Numbered from the stretch's first letter, positions 25,683-36,549 are shown. The stretch is 40,732 nucleotides of DNA from Devosia sp. 66-14 (GCA_001899085.1 MKVB01000009.1:112266-152997); one strand, 5' to 3'. Notes: generated by a model from the letters alone, not told the origin. Numbers and translations: made by a program.

Positions 25683-26534
25683 GTGGGCGCAGCATGGCGG
25701 GGGATCCGCGACCTGTTCCGCAAGGCCGGCATCGACACGGCCGAGCTGGATGCGCGGCTGTTCGCCGAAGCGGCCTTCGAGATGGACCGGCTGGAGCTGG
25801 TCAATCGCGAGCGCGAGGCGGTTCCGGCCAAGCAGCTGAAGGCGCTCGAGGCCTTCGCCGCGCGGCGCCTCAAGGGTGAGCCGGTGGTGCGGATCCTCGG
25901 CGAAAAGGAGTTCTGGGGGCTGAGCTTCAAGCTCAACTCGGCGACCCTGGTGCCCCGGCCGGAGACCGAATTGCTGGTCGAGCGTGGGCTCGAGGTGATC
26001 GGGGCGCTGAACAGCCCACGGATCCTCGATCTGGGTACCGGTACCGGCTGCATCCCGATTGCGCTGCTGACCGAGTATTCCGACGTTACTGCGGTGGCGG
26101 TCGATCTCTCGGCCGAAGCGCTGGAGATGGCGCGGTTCAACGCCAACCGGCACGGCGTGGGCAAGCGGTTCAGGACGCTGAAGGGCTCGTGGTTCGATCC
26201 GCTCGAGCCGGGTGAGCGGTTCGACCTCATCACTTCGAACCCGCCCTATATCGAGAGCTCGGTGATATCTGGGCTGATGCCGGAGGTGCGGGAGCACGAT
26301 CCGCGGCTGGCGCTCGATGGCGGGCCGGACGGGCTTGCCGCCTATCGGGCGATCGCTGCCGAAGCCGGGTTGTTCCTCAAACCCGAGGGGGTGCTGCTGC
26401 TCGAAATCGGCTCCGGCCAGGGCAGCTCGGTCAGCGACATCCTGGTCGGCGCCGGCTTTGCCGAGGTGGAAGTCGTCCCTGATCTGGCAGGGCATGATCG
26501 CATGGTGGTGGCGCGTCTCAACGCCGACCCTTGA
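25683..26534 (+). CDS. prmC: Release factor glutamine methyltransferase
   Basis: 283 residues from GTG 25683. SAM motif I ILDLGTGTGCIPIALL, the substrate motif SNPPYIES (NPPY) and VPRPETELLVE identify PrmC, which methylates the glutamine of the GGQ motif in RF1 and RF2. The start is unusual: GTG 25683 has no ribosome site at proper distance, while an in-frame CTG at 25671 overlaps the prfA stop as CTGA, sits five bases after GGAGGGG, and would give an N-terminus reading (M)TLSVGAAW. Coupled to prfA either way. Confidence 0.95.
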   Translation: MGAAWRGIRDLFRKAGIDTAELDARLFAEAAFEMDRLELVNREREAVPAKQLKALEAFAARRLKGEPVVRILGEKEFWGLSFKLNSATLVPRPETELLVERGLEVIGALNSPRILDLGTGTGCIPIALLTEYSDVTAVAVDLSAEALEMARFNANRHGVGKRFRTLKGSWFDPLEPGERFDLITSNPPYIESSVISGLMPEVREHDPRLALDGGPDGLAAYRAIAAEAGLFLKPEGVLLLEIGSGQGSSVSDILVGAGFAEVEVVPDLAGHDRMVVARLNADP

Positions 26535-26560
26535 GTATCCGTTAGGGGCTCCCATATTTT
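26531..26560 (+). promoter_or_regulatory. Candidate promoter for the DUF4167 gene
   Basis: TTGAGT (26531-26536), an 18-bp spacer, then TATTTT (26555-26560), overlapping the prmC stop. It would give a leader of roughly 280 bases before the DUF4167 start. Confidence 0.45.
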
Positions 26561-26848
26561 GTGCTTGGAAAGGCAGGGCGAACCAGATAGGTTCCGGGTG
26601 CTGTCAATGGCGTGGTTGCGATCGCGCTTCGGTGACGGCCACCCGCTCATCGGCGAAGCTGCATTTGGCAGTGTTCGACTCTCGGACGAGGAACCGAGGC
26701 GTCTTGATGAGCCAAAAGTGGTTCAGCACACGATAGCTCAGGCACCGCTGGAACGAGACCGCCCGCGCTGGATATTGCGCCTGCGGCCCCCGGTGCCGAT
26801 GTCCCCATGTTGCCTTCAGTATTCTTTTCCAAGGCTTGAAAAGAGACG
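26535..26848 (+). other. Long leader before the DUF4167 gene
   Basis: 314 bases with no gene that I can support. It holds the tail of the promoter candidate, then mixed-composition sequence. At its 3' end an imperfect dyad (CTTTT-C-CAA, GGC loop, TTG-AAAAG; 26824-26843) lies within a few bases of the DUF4167 start and its AAAGAG ribosome site. It could be a regulatory 5' UTR; no known riboswitch was recognised. Confidence 0.4.
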
Positions 26849-27508
26849 ATGAGACCAAACAACCAGCAGAACAACAAGAACCGCTCCCGTGGCCGGAACA
26901 ACAATGGTGGCCGCAAGCACGGCAATCCGTTGAGCCGCAACTACGAGAGCAACGGCCCGGACGTGAAGGTGCGCGGCAACGCCTCGCATATCGCTGAAAA
27001 GTACCTGCAACTCGCCCGCGACGCGCAATCGTCCGGCGACAGCGTGATGGCCGAGAACTATCTGCAGCACGCAGAACACTATTTCCGCATCCTCTCGGCG
27101 GCCCAGCCGCAGAACCAGCAGCGCGACCAGTTCGGTCAGCAGGCCGAAGAGGATGATTACGACGACGATTTCGCGCCGATCAACGATCGCTTCGCATCGC
27201 CCGAGCCGCGCCAGTTCAACCAGCAGCCGCAGCAGCACGACCAGCAACAGCAACCGCAGCAGCAGCCGATCCCCGGCAGCGAGCCGGTGGTGATGGCGGT
27301 GGTGGAAACCGTTGCCGCCGCGCCGCAGGCTGTCGCCGAAGGCGAGGCGCCGCCGGCCGATGGCGAGCCGCGCCGCCGCGATCGCCGGCCGCGCCGCCGC
27401 TCGCGTGGGCAGGGTGGTGAAGGTGGGGCCGATCCGGCCGGCGCCCCGCAGCCCGATGTCGGCGAGCTGCCGGCCTTCCTCACGGCCGGGAATACGCCGG
27501 CCGAATAA
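26849..27508 (+). CDS. DUF4167 domain protein
   Basis: 219 residues. The N-terminus is Asn/Arg/Gly-rich and looks nucleic-acid binding (RPNNQQNNKNRSRGRNNNGGRKH). The conserved DUF4167 core (about 35-85) reads GNASHIAEKYLQLARDAQSSGDSVMAENYLQHAEHYFRIL. The remainder is low-complexity: an acidic patch, Gln-rich tracts and an Arg-rich stretch (RRRDRRPRRRSRGQ). The family is alphaproteobacterial and of unknown role; an RNA- or ribosome-associated function is my inference from composition. It lies between prmC and clpB as in many Hyphomicrobiales. Confidence 0.93.
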   Translation: MRPNNQQNNKNRSRGRNNNGGRKHGNPLSRNYESNGPDVKVRGNASHIAEKYLQLARDAQSSGDSVMAENYLQHAEHYFRILSAAQPQNQQRDQFGQQAEEDDYDDDFAPINDRFASPEPRQFNQQPQQHDQQQQPQQQPIPGSEPVVMAVVETVAAAPQAVAEGEAPPADGEPRRRDRRPRRRSRGQGGEGGADPAGAPQPDVGELPAFLTAGNTPAE

Positions 27509-27531
27509 GCCGATACGCCTTGGAAGAGCAT

Positions 27532-27555
27532 AAGGCCGGGAGCGATCCCGGCCTT
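27532..27555. terminator. Intrinsic terminator after DUF4167
   Basis: AAGGCCGGGA and TCCCGGCCTT form a perfect 10-bp stem closed by a GCGA (GNRA) tetraloop, followed by TGTCGTTT. It also serves the convergent gene at 27563. Confidence 0.8.
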
Positions 27556-27562
27556 TGTCGTT

Positions 27563-28309
27563 TCAGGCGCAGAGCCGCAGCGCCGTGGTTTCAGCCGCGG
27601 CGCCGGCGGGCGGACGGCCGAGCCCGTAGCGCACAAGGATGCGGTCGATCCACAGGCCGGGCGTGCCGGTCGGGCGCTGGCGCGGCGCCAAGGGCAGCAG
27701 CACCGCCTCCAGCCGTTCCAGCGCCTCGAGCAGCGCTTTGCCGTCGGACGGCGTGAGCGTGTCGCGGGTCGCGCCATCGGTCAGCGCGATGATGCGGCCG
27801 CGCTGCAGCATCTTGGCGATCGCATCGGTCGCGCTCCAGTGGCGGAGGCAGACACCGTAGCCGCCATTGATCCAGTCGGCCCATTCGGCCGCGGCCAGCG
27901 TCGCGGCGGCGCCCGGGGACAGCACGCCGCCGACATAGACGTCCGGGTAGGCTAGCTGCCCATCGGGCAGGGCGCGGAGCTGGGTGACGAACTCGATGAC
28001 GAAATCGGCGGCAAAGCGCCGGGCGATCTCGGTCGGGGCCTCGGCCATGCCGAGCGCGCGGCGCAGCCACCACACGGCGGCAGGAGAATACCAGTCGGTC
28101 GGGATGCCCTGCGGCTCGCCGCCATGGGCGCCGCCGATCGGGCTCGAGAACGAGCCGTTGGGCCAGATGCGATAGCTCGGCTGCGGCAGGGCGCCGGCGG
28201 CGATCAGGCCGGCGACGGTGGCAATGTCGCTGTCGGCGCGTTGAGCGAGTTCCGCCAGCTCGATGAAATGGCGTTCGACATAGGCCTGAAGGATGGCGAC
28301 GGCTGACAT
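27563..28309 (-). CDS. Hypothetical protein, possibly DUF6058-like
   Basis: 248 residues, soluble, no signal peptide. The N-terminal helix (AVAILQAYVERHFIELAELAQRADSDIATVAGLIAAGALPQPSY) resembles a helix-turn-helix or ligand-gated opening. The middle has many Trp/Tyr residues (TDWYSPAAVWWLRRAL, WADWINGGYGVCLRHWS). This layout recalls DUF6058 proteins annotated around natural-product clusters, but the match is from memory and weak. ATG 28309 is chosen because AGGAGG lies eight bases before it; ATG 28315 would sit only two bases from the site. It lies between DUF4167 and clpB, which are often neighbours in relatives. Confidence 0.7.
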   Translation of the reverse strand: MSAVAILQAYVERHFIELAELAQRADSDIATVAGLIAAGALPQPSYRIWPNGSFSSPIGGAHGGEPQGIPTDWYSPAAVWWLRRALGMAEAPTEIARRFAADFVIEFVTQLRALPDGQLAYPDVYVGGVLSPGAAATLAAAEWADWINGGYGVCLRHWSATDAIAKMLQRGRIIALTDGATRDTLTPSDGKALLEALERLEAVLLPLAPRQRPTGTPGLWIDRILVRYGLGRPPAGAAAETTALRLCA

Positions 28310-28388
28310 CGGCATGACCTCCTGATGCCCCCTGGGGAGCGTCGGGCCAGTCTAGCAGCGACATTTGCTGCGGCAACGCCGGTTGGCC

Positions 28389-28416
28389 CTTTTCTCATTC
28401 GAAACGCTCCCCATAT
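28389..28416 (+). promoter_or_regulatory. Sigma-32 (RpoH)-like promoter of clpB
   Basis: CTTTTC (28389-28394), 14 bases, then CCCCATAT (28409-28416), a full match to the heat-shock -10 CCCCATNT with a partial -35. It lies about 155 bases before clpB. A ClpB gene is a classic RpoH target. Confidence 0.5.
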
Positions 28417-28571
28417 CAGCGTCGAGGCTTGGGAGCGCCGCTGAGCGGGCCCCGGGTCTTGATCTGGTTCGATCGATGCTTTCACGGTTTCGTTTGAGCC
28501 AAATCAACGCTTCAGGCGTTGGATGCGTGCCTCATTCAGGGCGATCCGACGTGCCAGACGAGGAGAGTTGA

Positions 28572-31193
<2,622 letters not shown>

Positions 31194-31200
31194 GCAACGA

Positions 31201-31226
31201 GGGCCGGTCCAGCGACCGGCCCTTTT
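31201..31226. terminator. Intrinsic terminator of clpB
   Basis: GGGCCGGTC and GACCGGCCC make a perfect 9-bp stem with CAGC loop, followed by TTTTCT on the plus strand. It abuts the stop of the convergent hydrolase gene. Confidence 0.88.
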
Positions 31227-32756
31227 CTATTGGGCGCTCTCGGGGATCGTCGGCGTCACGCCGTTCATCATGTCGATCAGCACCTGGTAGACTAAATCCG
31301 GATCGCCGGTCGGCTGGTGCGGGTCGATCAGGTCGTGCCCGAGCTCCAGCGCCAACGGCAAGCGGACCACGTTCACCGTGACGCCGTGCGCCTGCCAGCG
31401 GAGCGCCAGTTCCTCGGCCTTGGGGTTGCTGACCGCATCGTCGGCTTCGTTGATCAGCATGCCCAGCCGAGGCGAGAGCGGCGCCCTGGCGGCGGCATCG
31501 TCCATCAGTGCCATGCTCAGGCGGAGCGCCTGCGCCAGGCCGTGCGTGGCATAGCGCGGGTAGGCGTAGGTCATGCCGGGCGGGTTGTCGCGCGTCGCCG
31601 GATCCCACCACACCATCGTATTGGGAGCGTTGAGCAGCAGGGCGGTCGCCGCATGGTTGGCCCAGCCCGGGATCAGGTTGGGACTGAGGAACGGCGCGAT
31701 GGCGATCGCCTGGTCGGCATCGGCGCGGTGCTGGCCGATCCAGCCGGCGATGATGCCGCCGGCCGACAGCCCTGATATCACCACCTCATCGCCGAGCCCC
31801 TGGGCGATATCGGTCGTCGTGTTGCCGACGGCGACCATCTGCTCTGCGGTGAGGTCGGCCAGTGCGAGGCTCATCTGGTCGGCATCGCCATGCTGCGGGA
31901 TGCGCGGCAGGTAGACATTGTAGCCGAGCGCGAACAGCTTCGCCGCCAGCTGCTCGGCCTGGGCCGGGCAGTTGGTCAGGCCGTGGAAGAACACCACGAC
32001 GCGCGCCATCTTGCGGCCGTGCGTCAGGAGCGTCGAGCGGCAGCGCGGGTTGAGCGGCAATGCGGCTTCCTCGGTTCGCACCGCCTCGATTCTGGCGACC
32101 GCGTCGTCGTAGCTCCGGGCTGGGCTGCTTGCGGCGGCGCTGCTCCTGAGGCTCTGGGTATCGAGCGGCAGCACGGCCAGCACCGCGAAGGCGCCGGCCA
32201 GGGCGACGACCAGCAGCAGCGCCAGGCCGGCCGCCAGCTTGGGCACGGTCCGCCAGAAGCCGCGCCGTTCGCGCTGGGCGATCGTCTCGGGGTGGCGGCG
32301 ATGCAGTGCCAGTACCAGCGCCATGCCGACCACGGCCAGGGCGAGGGTCGAGGCGAAGCCGGTGGTCAGCTGCGTGAGAATGGTGCGCAGCAGGATGTTG
32401 CCGCCTCGGCTGGCATAGGTCTCGGGATCGAGGCTGCCGCTGCGCAGCAGGTCGGCCAGCGTCAGCACCACCGGGTAGGAGAAGAAGGCCACCAGCACGC
32501 CGGCGACGGCGCCGCGCAGCAGGGTATGGCGGCGGACCCGGACCAGCAGCAGCCACCAGAACAGCGCGCCGGTCAGCCCGACGCCGACGAACAGCGTCAG
32601 CCAGCTGACGCTGCCGCGCGGGCTGGCGACGAGATCATTGATGGTCACGCCGGTCAGCGGCACCGACAGCAGCGCGGCAATGGCGAAGGCGAGGCCGGCC
32701 AGCACCGTCCACCAGCCATGGCGCGGCGGCGCGGCTCGACGATCTTGCTGGCTCAT
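31227..32756 (-). CDS. Membrane-anchored alpha/beta hydrolase
   Basis: 509 residues. Five hydrophobic segments (about 15-35, 52-72, 82-102, 125-151, 172-196) precede an alpha/beta hydrolase domain (about 250-505). Oxyanion motif FFHGLTNCPAQ (about 256-266), nucleophile elbow GLSAGG with Ser331, a probable acid at Asp439/Asp440 (INEADDAVS) and His474 (LGHDLIDP) complete a plausible triad. By topology the hydrolase domain would sit at the membrane, suggesting a lipid or acyl-ester substrate, but none can be named. The start at ATG 32756 has a purine-rich tract upstream but no ideal ribosome site. It is divergent from cardiolipin synthase. Confidence 0.8.
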   Translation of the reverse strand: MSQQDRRAAPPRHGWWTVLAGLAFAIAALLSVPLTGVTINDLVASPRGSVSWLTLFVGVGLTGALFWWLLLVRVRRHTLLRGAVAGVLVAFFSYPVVLTLADLLRSGSLDPETYASRGGNILLRTILTQLTTGFASTLALAVVGMALVLALHRRHPETIAQRERRGFWRTVPKLAAGLALLLVVALAGAFAVLAVLPLDTQSLRSSAAASSPARSYDDAVARIEAVRTEEAALPLNPRCRSTLLTHGRKMARVVVFFHGLTNCPAQAEQLAAKLFALGYNVYLPRIPQHGDADQMSLALADLTAEQMVAVGNTTTDIAQGLGDEVVISGLSAGGIIAGWIGQHRADADQAIAIAPFLSPNLIPGWANHAATALLLNAPNTMVWWDPATRDNPPGMTYAYPRYATHGLAQALRLSMALMDDAAARAPLSPRLGMLINEADDAVSNPKAEELALRWQAHGVTVNVVRLPLALELGHDLIDPHQPTGDPDLVYQVLIDMMNGVTPTIPESAQ

Positions 32757-32850
32757 GGATCCAGGCGCCCCTCATCGCGGACAGCAGTGCAGCAGGTCGG
32801 TGTCGACGCCGCCATCTAAGCGTGGCCGGTGTTGATTGGCGATGATTTTA

Positions 32851-32878
32851 GTCGACTCGCATGGCCGAACGGTCGACT
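32851..32878. repeat. Two GTCGACT sites 21 bp apart upstream of cls
   Basis: GTCGACT at 32851-32857 and 32872-32878, exactly two helical turns apart, in the 176-base gap between the divergent hydrolase and cls genes. GTCGAC is itself palindromic. A paired regulator-binding site is possible. Confidence 0.3.
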
Positions 32879-32932
32879 TTGCTATGAGGCGCCGGCCATT
32901 ATCGGGTCGCTAGCCTCAGCTGGAGGAGACGG

Positions 32933-34369
32933 ATGGAGGGATCGACGGTCGCCTGGCTGCTGCTGGCGCTCGAAATCGGCCTGCAGCTGTTCTTCGTCGG
33001 CCGCGCCTTGCTGAGGCCCTATCGCGAGCCGGTGTCGCGCCTCGCCTGGGTGATGATCATCGTCATCGCACCGCTGGTCGGAATGATCGCCTATGTGCTG
33101 GTGGGCGAGACCAATATCGGGCGCAGCCGCACTGCGCGACTGCGGAAGGCCTTCGAAACGCTGCCGCCGCCCTTCGGAACGCCCGATGTCGAGGCGCAAC
33201 TGCCGGAAGCGACCTTGCCGCTGTTTCGCGCCGGCACCTCGGTCAGCGGCTATCCGCCAGTCGCCGGCAATCGGGCATCGCTGCTCGAGAGTTCCGAGGC
33301 GGCGATCGATGCGATGGTCGCCGATATCGACGCGGCGACCGACCATGTGCACCTGCTGTTCTATATCTGGCTGCCCGACCGCAACGGGTTGAAGATCGTC
33401 GCGGCGCTGCAGCGGGCGGCGATCCGCGGCGTCACCTGCCGGACGATGGCCGATGATGTGGGCTCGCGCGCCATGATCCGTTCGGAGCACTGGCGCGCCA
33501 TGCGGGCGGCCGGGGTGCAACTGGCGCGCGCCATGCCGATCGGCAACCCGCTGATCGGCGCCTTGTGGGGGCGGCTCGACATGCGCAACCACCGAAAAAT
33601 CGTCGTCATCGACAATGCGGTGACCTATTGCGGCAGCCAGAACTGCGCCGACGCCGCCTTCGCCCCCAAGGCGAAATTCGCGCCGTGGGTCGATGTGATG
33701 GTGCGGCTCGAAGGCCCGATCGTGCGGCAGAACCAGCACCTGTTCGCATCGGACTGGATGGGGCATGGCGAGGACGACCTGACCGAACTGCTGCAGCGCC
33801 CGCTGCCGCCGGCGCAAAAGGGGTTCGTCGCCCAGGTTATCGGCACCGGCGCCACCGTCCGGCCCTCGGCAATGCCCGAAATCTTCGTCTCGGTGATGAA
33901 CGCGGCGCGCCGCGAGCTGGTGATCACCACGCCCTATTACGTGCCTGACGAAACCATCCAGGCGGCGCTCTGCGCCAGCGCCTATCGCGGGGTCGAGACC
34001 ACTTTCATCGTGCCCGAGCGCAACGACTCGTGGGTGGTGGCCGCCGCCAGCCACAGTTACTATGCCGAACTGCTCGAGGCCGGCGTGATCATCCGCGAAT
34101 ACCGGGGCGGGCTCCTTCATTCCAAGACCATGACGGTCGATGGCGAGCTGGCGCTGATCGGTTCAGCCAACATGGACCGGCGCAGTTTCGAGCTGAACTT
34201 CGAGAACAACATGCTGATCGCCGACGCCGCACTTACCGCAGCGCTGCGGCAGCGCCAGCAGAGCTATATCGAAGCCTCGGTGCTGGTGCATGCCGCCGAA
34301 GTGGAGGCGTGGGGCGGGGCGCGCCGGATGTGGAACAACACCATCGCCATGCTGGGGCCGGTGTTGTGA
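32933..34369 (+). CDS. cls: Cardiolipin synthase (phospholipase D superfamily)
   Basis: 478 residues. Two N-terminal membrane helices (about 6-28 and 38-58) are followed by two PLD domains. HKD1 is His220/Lys222/Asp227 (RNHRKIVVIDNAV...GSQN) and HKD2 is His396/Lys398/Asp403 (LLHSKTMTVDGELALIGSANMD). It should condense two phosphatidylglycerols, or PG with PE, into cardiolipin at the inner membrane. The length and the N-terminal helices match ClsA-type enzymes. The ATG has GGAG upstream. The PF10081-type hydrolase gene starts 25 bases after its stop, implying co-transcription. Confidence 0.94.
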   Translation: MEGSTVAWLLLALEIGLQLFFVGRALLRPYREPVSRLAWVMIIVIAPLVGMIAYVLVGETNIGRSRTARLRKAFETLPPPFGTPDVEAQLPEATLPLFRAGTSVSGYPPVAGNRASLLESSEAAIDAMVADIDAATDHVHLLFYIWLPDRNGLKIVAALQRAAIRGVTCRTMADDVGSRAMIRSEHWRAMRAAGVQLARAMPIGNPLIGALWGRLDMRNHRKIVVIDNAVTYCGSQNCADAAFAPKAKFAPWVDVMVRLEGPIVRQNQHLFASDWMGHGEDDLTELLQRPLPPAQKGFVAQVIGTGATVRPSAMPEIFVSVMNAARRELVITTPYYVPDETIQAALCASAYRGVETTFIVPERNDSWVVAAASHSYYAELLEAGVIIREYRGGLLHSKTMTVDGELALIGSANMDRRSFELNFENNMLIADAALTAALRQRQQSYIEASVLVHAAEVEAWGGARRMWNNTIAMLGPVL

Positions 34370-34394
34370 GGGCGGACCCCGGAGGGAGGGCGAA

Positions 34395-36083
34395 GTGCAG
34401 CTGCCGACCTGGTTGAAGCGGCTCCTCGATGGCTTCTCCGACATGGGGCTGGTGGTGGGCGCCGTGCTGTTCGCGCTGGCGCTCACCCCCTCGTTGCTGC
34501 CGCGCGATGCGCTGGTCCAGGGCGTGCTGTCCGGCTGCGCCTTCGGCATCGGCTACGGCATCGGCGTATCGCTCGAATGGCTCTGGGCCTATATGGGCTT
34601 CAAGCTCCCGGCGAGCCGCTACACCTATTGGCTGAAGTTGGCTGCAGCGGTGGGCTGCGTCGTATTGATGGTGGCGTGCCTCTACCAGACGGCGGGGTGG
34701 CAGAACTCGGTGCGGGCGGTGATGGGGCTCGAGCCGGTCGAGGCGCGCCATCCGATCTGGGTGGTGCTGATCGCCATCGTGCCGGCCGCAATCCTGATCT
34801 ATCTGGGCAAGCTGCTCGCCTATGGCGTCGCCGTGGTGTCGCGGTGGCTGGTGCGGTTCGTGCCGCGGCGCGTGGCGCTGGTCGGCAGCCTGGTGGTGGT
34901 CGGGATCGTCGCGATCACGCTGGTCAACGGCGTGCTGATGCGCGGCGCCCTGCGCGCGGCCGATGAGTTTTTCCTGAGGCTCGACGGCGTGGCCGGCCAG
35001 TTCGGCGATCCTCCGCAGATCGCGCTGCGCTCGGGCAGCGCGGCGTCGCTCATTGCCTGGAGCAGCATTGGCCGCGATGGGCGCATCTATGCCAATTCCG
35101 GGCCGAGCAAGGCCGACATCGAAACGGTGATCGGGCGGCCGGCGCTCGAACCGATCCGGGTTTCCGTCGGGCTCCGATCGGCACCGACGACCGAGGCACG
35201 GGCCGAGCTGGCCCTCGCCGAATTGAAGCGCACCGGGGCTTTCGATCGGTCGGTGCTGGTGATCGTGACACCGGTCGGGACCGGCTGGGTCGATCCGGCC
35301 GGCATGGATACGCTCGAGTACCTGCTCGCCGGCGACGTCGCTTCGGTGTCGCTGCAATATTCCTACCTGCTCAGCCCGCTGTCCCTCCTGGTGGAACCGG
35401 ACTATGGCATCGAGGCCGCCGAGGCGCTGTTCAATGCCGTCTACGACTACTGGACGACGCTGCCGCACGCCTCGCGGCCGCACCTTTACCTCAGCGGGCT
35501 CAGCCTCGGGGCGCACGCCTCGCAGGCCTCGACGCAGTTCTTCGATGTGCTGCAGGACCCGTTCCAGGGGGCGCTCTGGGTGGGACCGCCATTCACCAGC
35601 GGGGTATGGCGCTGGGCCACCAACAACCGGCGGCCCGGTACGCCCGAGTGGCTGCCCAGCTTCGGTAACCGCACCGTCATCCGCTTCACCAACCAGGGGA
35701 GCGGTTTGACGATCGCCGACGTGCCCTGGGGGCCGATGCGGATCGCCTTCATGCAGCATGCCAGCGACCCGATCGTCTTCTTCGACTACGCGACGCTGCA
35801 TCGCGCGCCGGACTGGCTGAAAGGGCAGCGTGGAGCGGATGTCTCGCCGATCCTCAACTGGTATCCGGTGGTGACCTTCCTGCAATTGGTGATGGACATG
35901 GCGCTGGCGCTCGACGTGCCACCCGGCTACGGCCACAACTACTCGGCGGACAACTACATCGACGCCTGGATGGCGCTGGTCGAGCCGCCGGGCTGGGATG
36001 CCGCCGCGCTGGCCCGGCTCAAGGTCGAAGTCGCGGCACGCCTCGCCGCCGTGCACCAGGACAAATCGCCGGTGCCCAAGTGA
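34395..36083 (+). CDS. Membrane alpha/beta-hydrolase (Abhydrolase_9 / PF10081 type)
   Basis: 562 residues from GTG 34395 with GGAGGGAGGG upstream; the longer frame overlaps cls and was refused. Several N-terminal helices (LVVGAVLFALALTPSLLPRDALVQGVLSG, a segment near YWLKLAAAVGCVVLMVACLY, then WVVLIAIVPAAILIYLGKLLAYG and GSLVVVGIVAITLVNG) match the PF15420-like region. The C-terminal catalytic domain has IGRDGRIYANSGP, VIVTPVGTGWVDPAGMDTLEYL and nucleophile elbow GLSLGAHAS with Ser370, typical of PF10081. The family is poorly characterised; a lipid or ester substrate is inferred from topology and from its tight coupling to cls. It is the second gene of that unit. Confidence 0.88.
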   Translation: MQLPTWLKRLLDGFSDMGLVVGAVLFALALTPSLLPRDALVQGVLSGCAFGIGYGIGVSLEWLWAYMGFKLPASRYTYWLKLAAAVGCVVLMVACLYQTAGWQNSVRAVMGLEPVEARHPIWVVLIAIVPAAILIYLGKLLAYGVAVVSRWLVRFVPRRVALVGSLVVVGIVAITLVNGVLMRGALRAADEFFLRLDGVAGQFGDPPQIALRSGSAASLIAWSSIGRDGRIYANSGPSKADIETVIGRPALEPIRVSVGLRSAPTTEARAELALAELKRTGAFDRSVLVIVTPVGTGWVDPAGMDTLEYLLAGDVASVSLQYSYLLSPLSLLVEPDYGIEAAEALFNAVYDYWTTLPHASRPHLYLSGLSLGAHASQASTQFFDVLQDPFQGALWVGPPFTSGVWRWATNNRRPGTPEWLPSFGNRTVIRFTNQGSGLTIADVPWGPMRIAFMQHASDPIVFFDYATLHRAPDWLKGQRGADVSPILNWYPVVTFLQLVMDMALALDVPPGYGHNYSADNYIDAWMALVEPPGWDAAALARLKVEVAARLAAVHQDKSPVPK

Positions 36084-36147
36084 CCACCACCGCTGCCGAT
36101 GGCCCCCAACCTCTCCGCGCACCCTGGTGAGTTCGATCGCCGTACGA

Positions 36148-36176
36148 TTGCCTGAGCATCGGCGATGCGATAAGAA
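36148..36176 (+). promoter_or_regulatory. Candidate promoter of the VOC-MFS unit
   Basis: TTGCCT, a 17-bp spacer, then TAAGAA, ending about 28 bases before the VOC start. Only a moderate consensus match. Confidence 0.35.
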
Positions 36177-36204
36177 CAAATAGCGAACTCCCGGAGTGAT
36201 GAAG

Positions 36205-36549
36205 ATGAAGCAGCGCTATCAGATCGACTATCTCGAGTTCCCGTCCAAGAGCGTGCTGGACAGTCACCGTTTCTTCGCCGAGGCGTTCGGCTGGAGCTTC
36301 ACCAGCTACGGCCCGAGCTACGAGGCGATCAATGACGCCGGCATCGATGCCGGGATCGACGCGAGCGAGGGGCGTACCGAGAAGCCTTTGGCAGTGATCC
36401 GCACCGAGGACCTGGAACTGGCCGAACGCGAGGTGCTGGCGGCCGGCGGCGAGATCACCCGGCCGGCCTTCGATTTTCCGGGGGGCCGGCGGTTTCACTT
36501 CCGCGAGCCGGGCGGCAACGAACTCGCCGTGTGGATCGAGAAGGCGTAG
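36205..36549 (+). CDS. VOC-family (glyoxalase/bleomycin resistance-like) protein
   Basis: 114 residues, one glyoxalase-fold unit. The opening QRYQIDYLEFPSKSVLDSHRFFAEAFGWSFTSYGPSYEAI and closing GGRRFHFREPGGNELAVWIE are VOC signatures, the latter giving the usual His/Glu metal ligands. The substrate is unknown. The DAGIDAGIDA stretch is a small internal repeat. ATG 36205 is chosen, as GGAG lies eight bases before it; GTG 36196 and ATG 36199 are too close to that site. The MFS gene begins 29 bases downstream, so they are probably co-transcribed. Confidence 0.85.
   Translation: MKQRYQIDYLEFPSKSVLDSHRFFAEAFGWSFTSYGPSYEAINDAGIDAGIDASEGRTEKPLAVIRTEDLELAEREVLAAGGEITRPAFDFPGGRRFHFREPGGNELAVWIEKA

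Noticed and set aside
26559-26852. Small plus-strand frame in the DUF4167 leader
   Set aside because: No ribosome site, Arg-rich random-looking product, and it runs into the DUF4167 start in another frame.
27187-27290. CAG/CAA-rich tract in DUF4167 considered as a DNA repeat array
   Set aside because: It is a Gln-rich coding low-complexity stretch with irregular units, not a CRISPR or tandem repeat locus.
34233-36179. Long minus-strand frame (648 codons) opposite the PF10081-type hydrolase
   Set aside because: Mirror frame; the plus-strand product has clear domain motifs and a good ribosome site.
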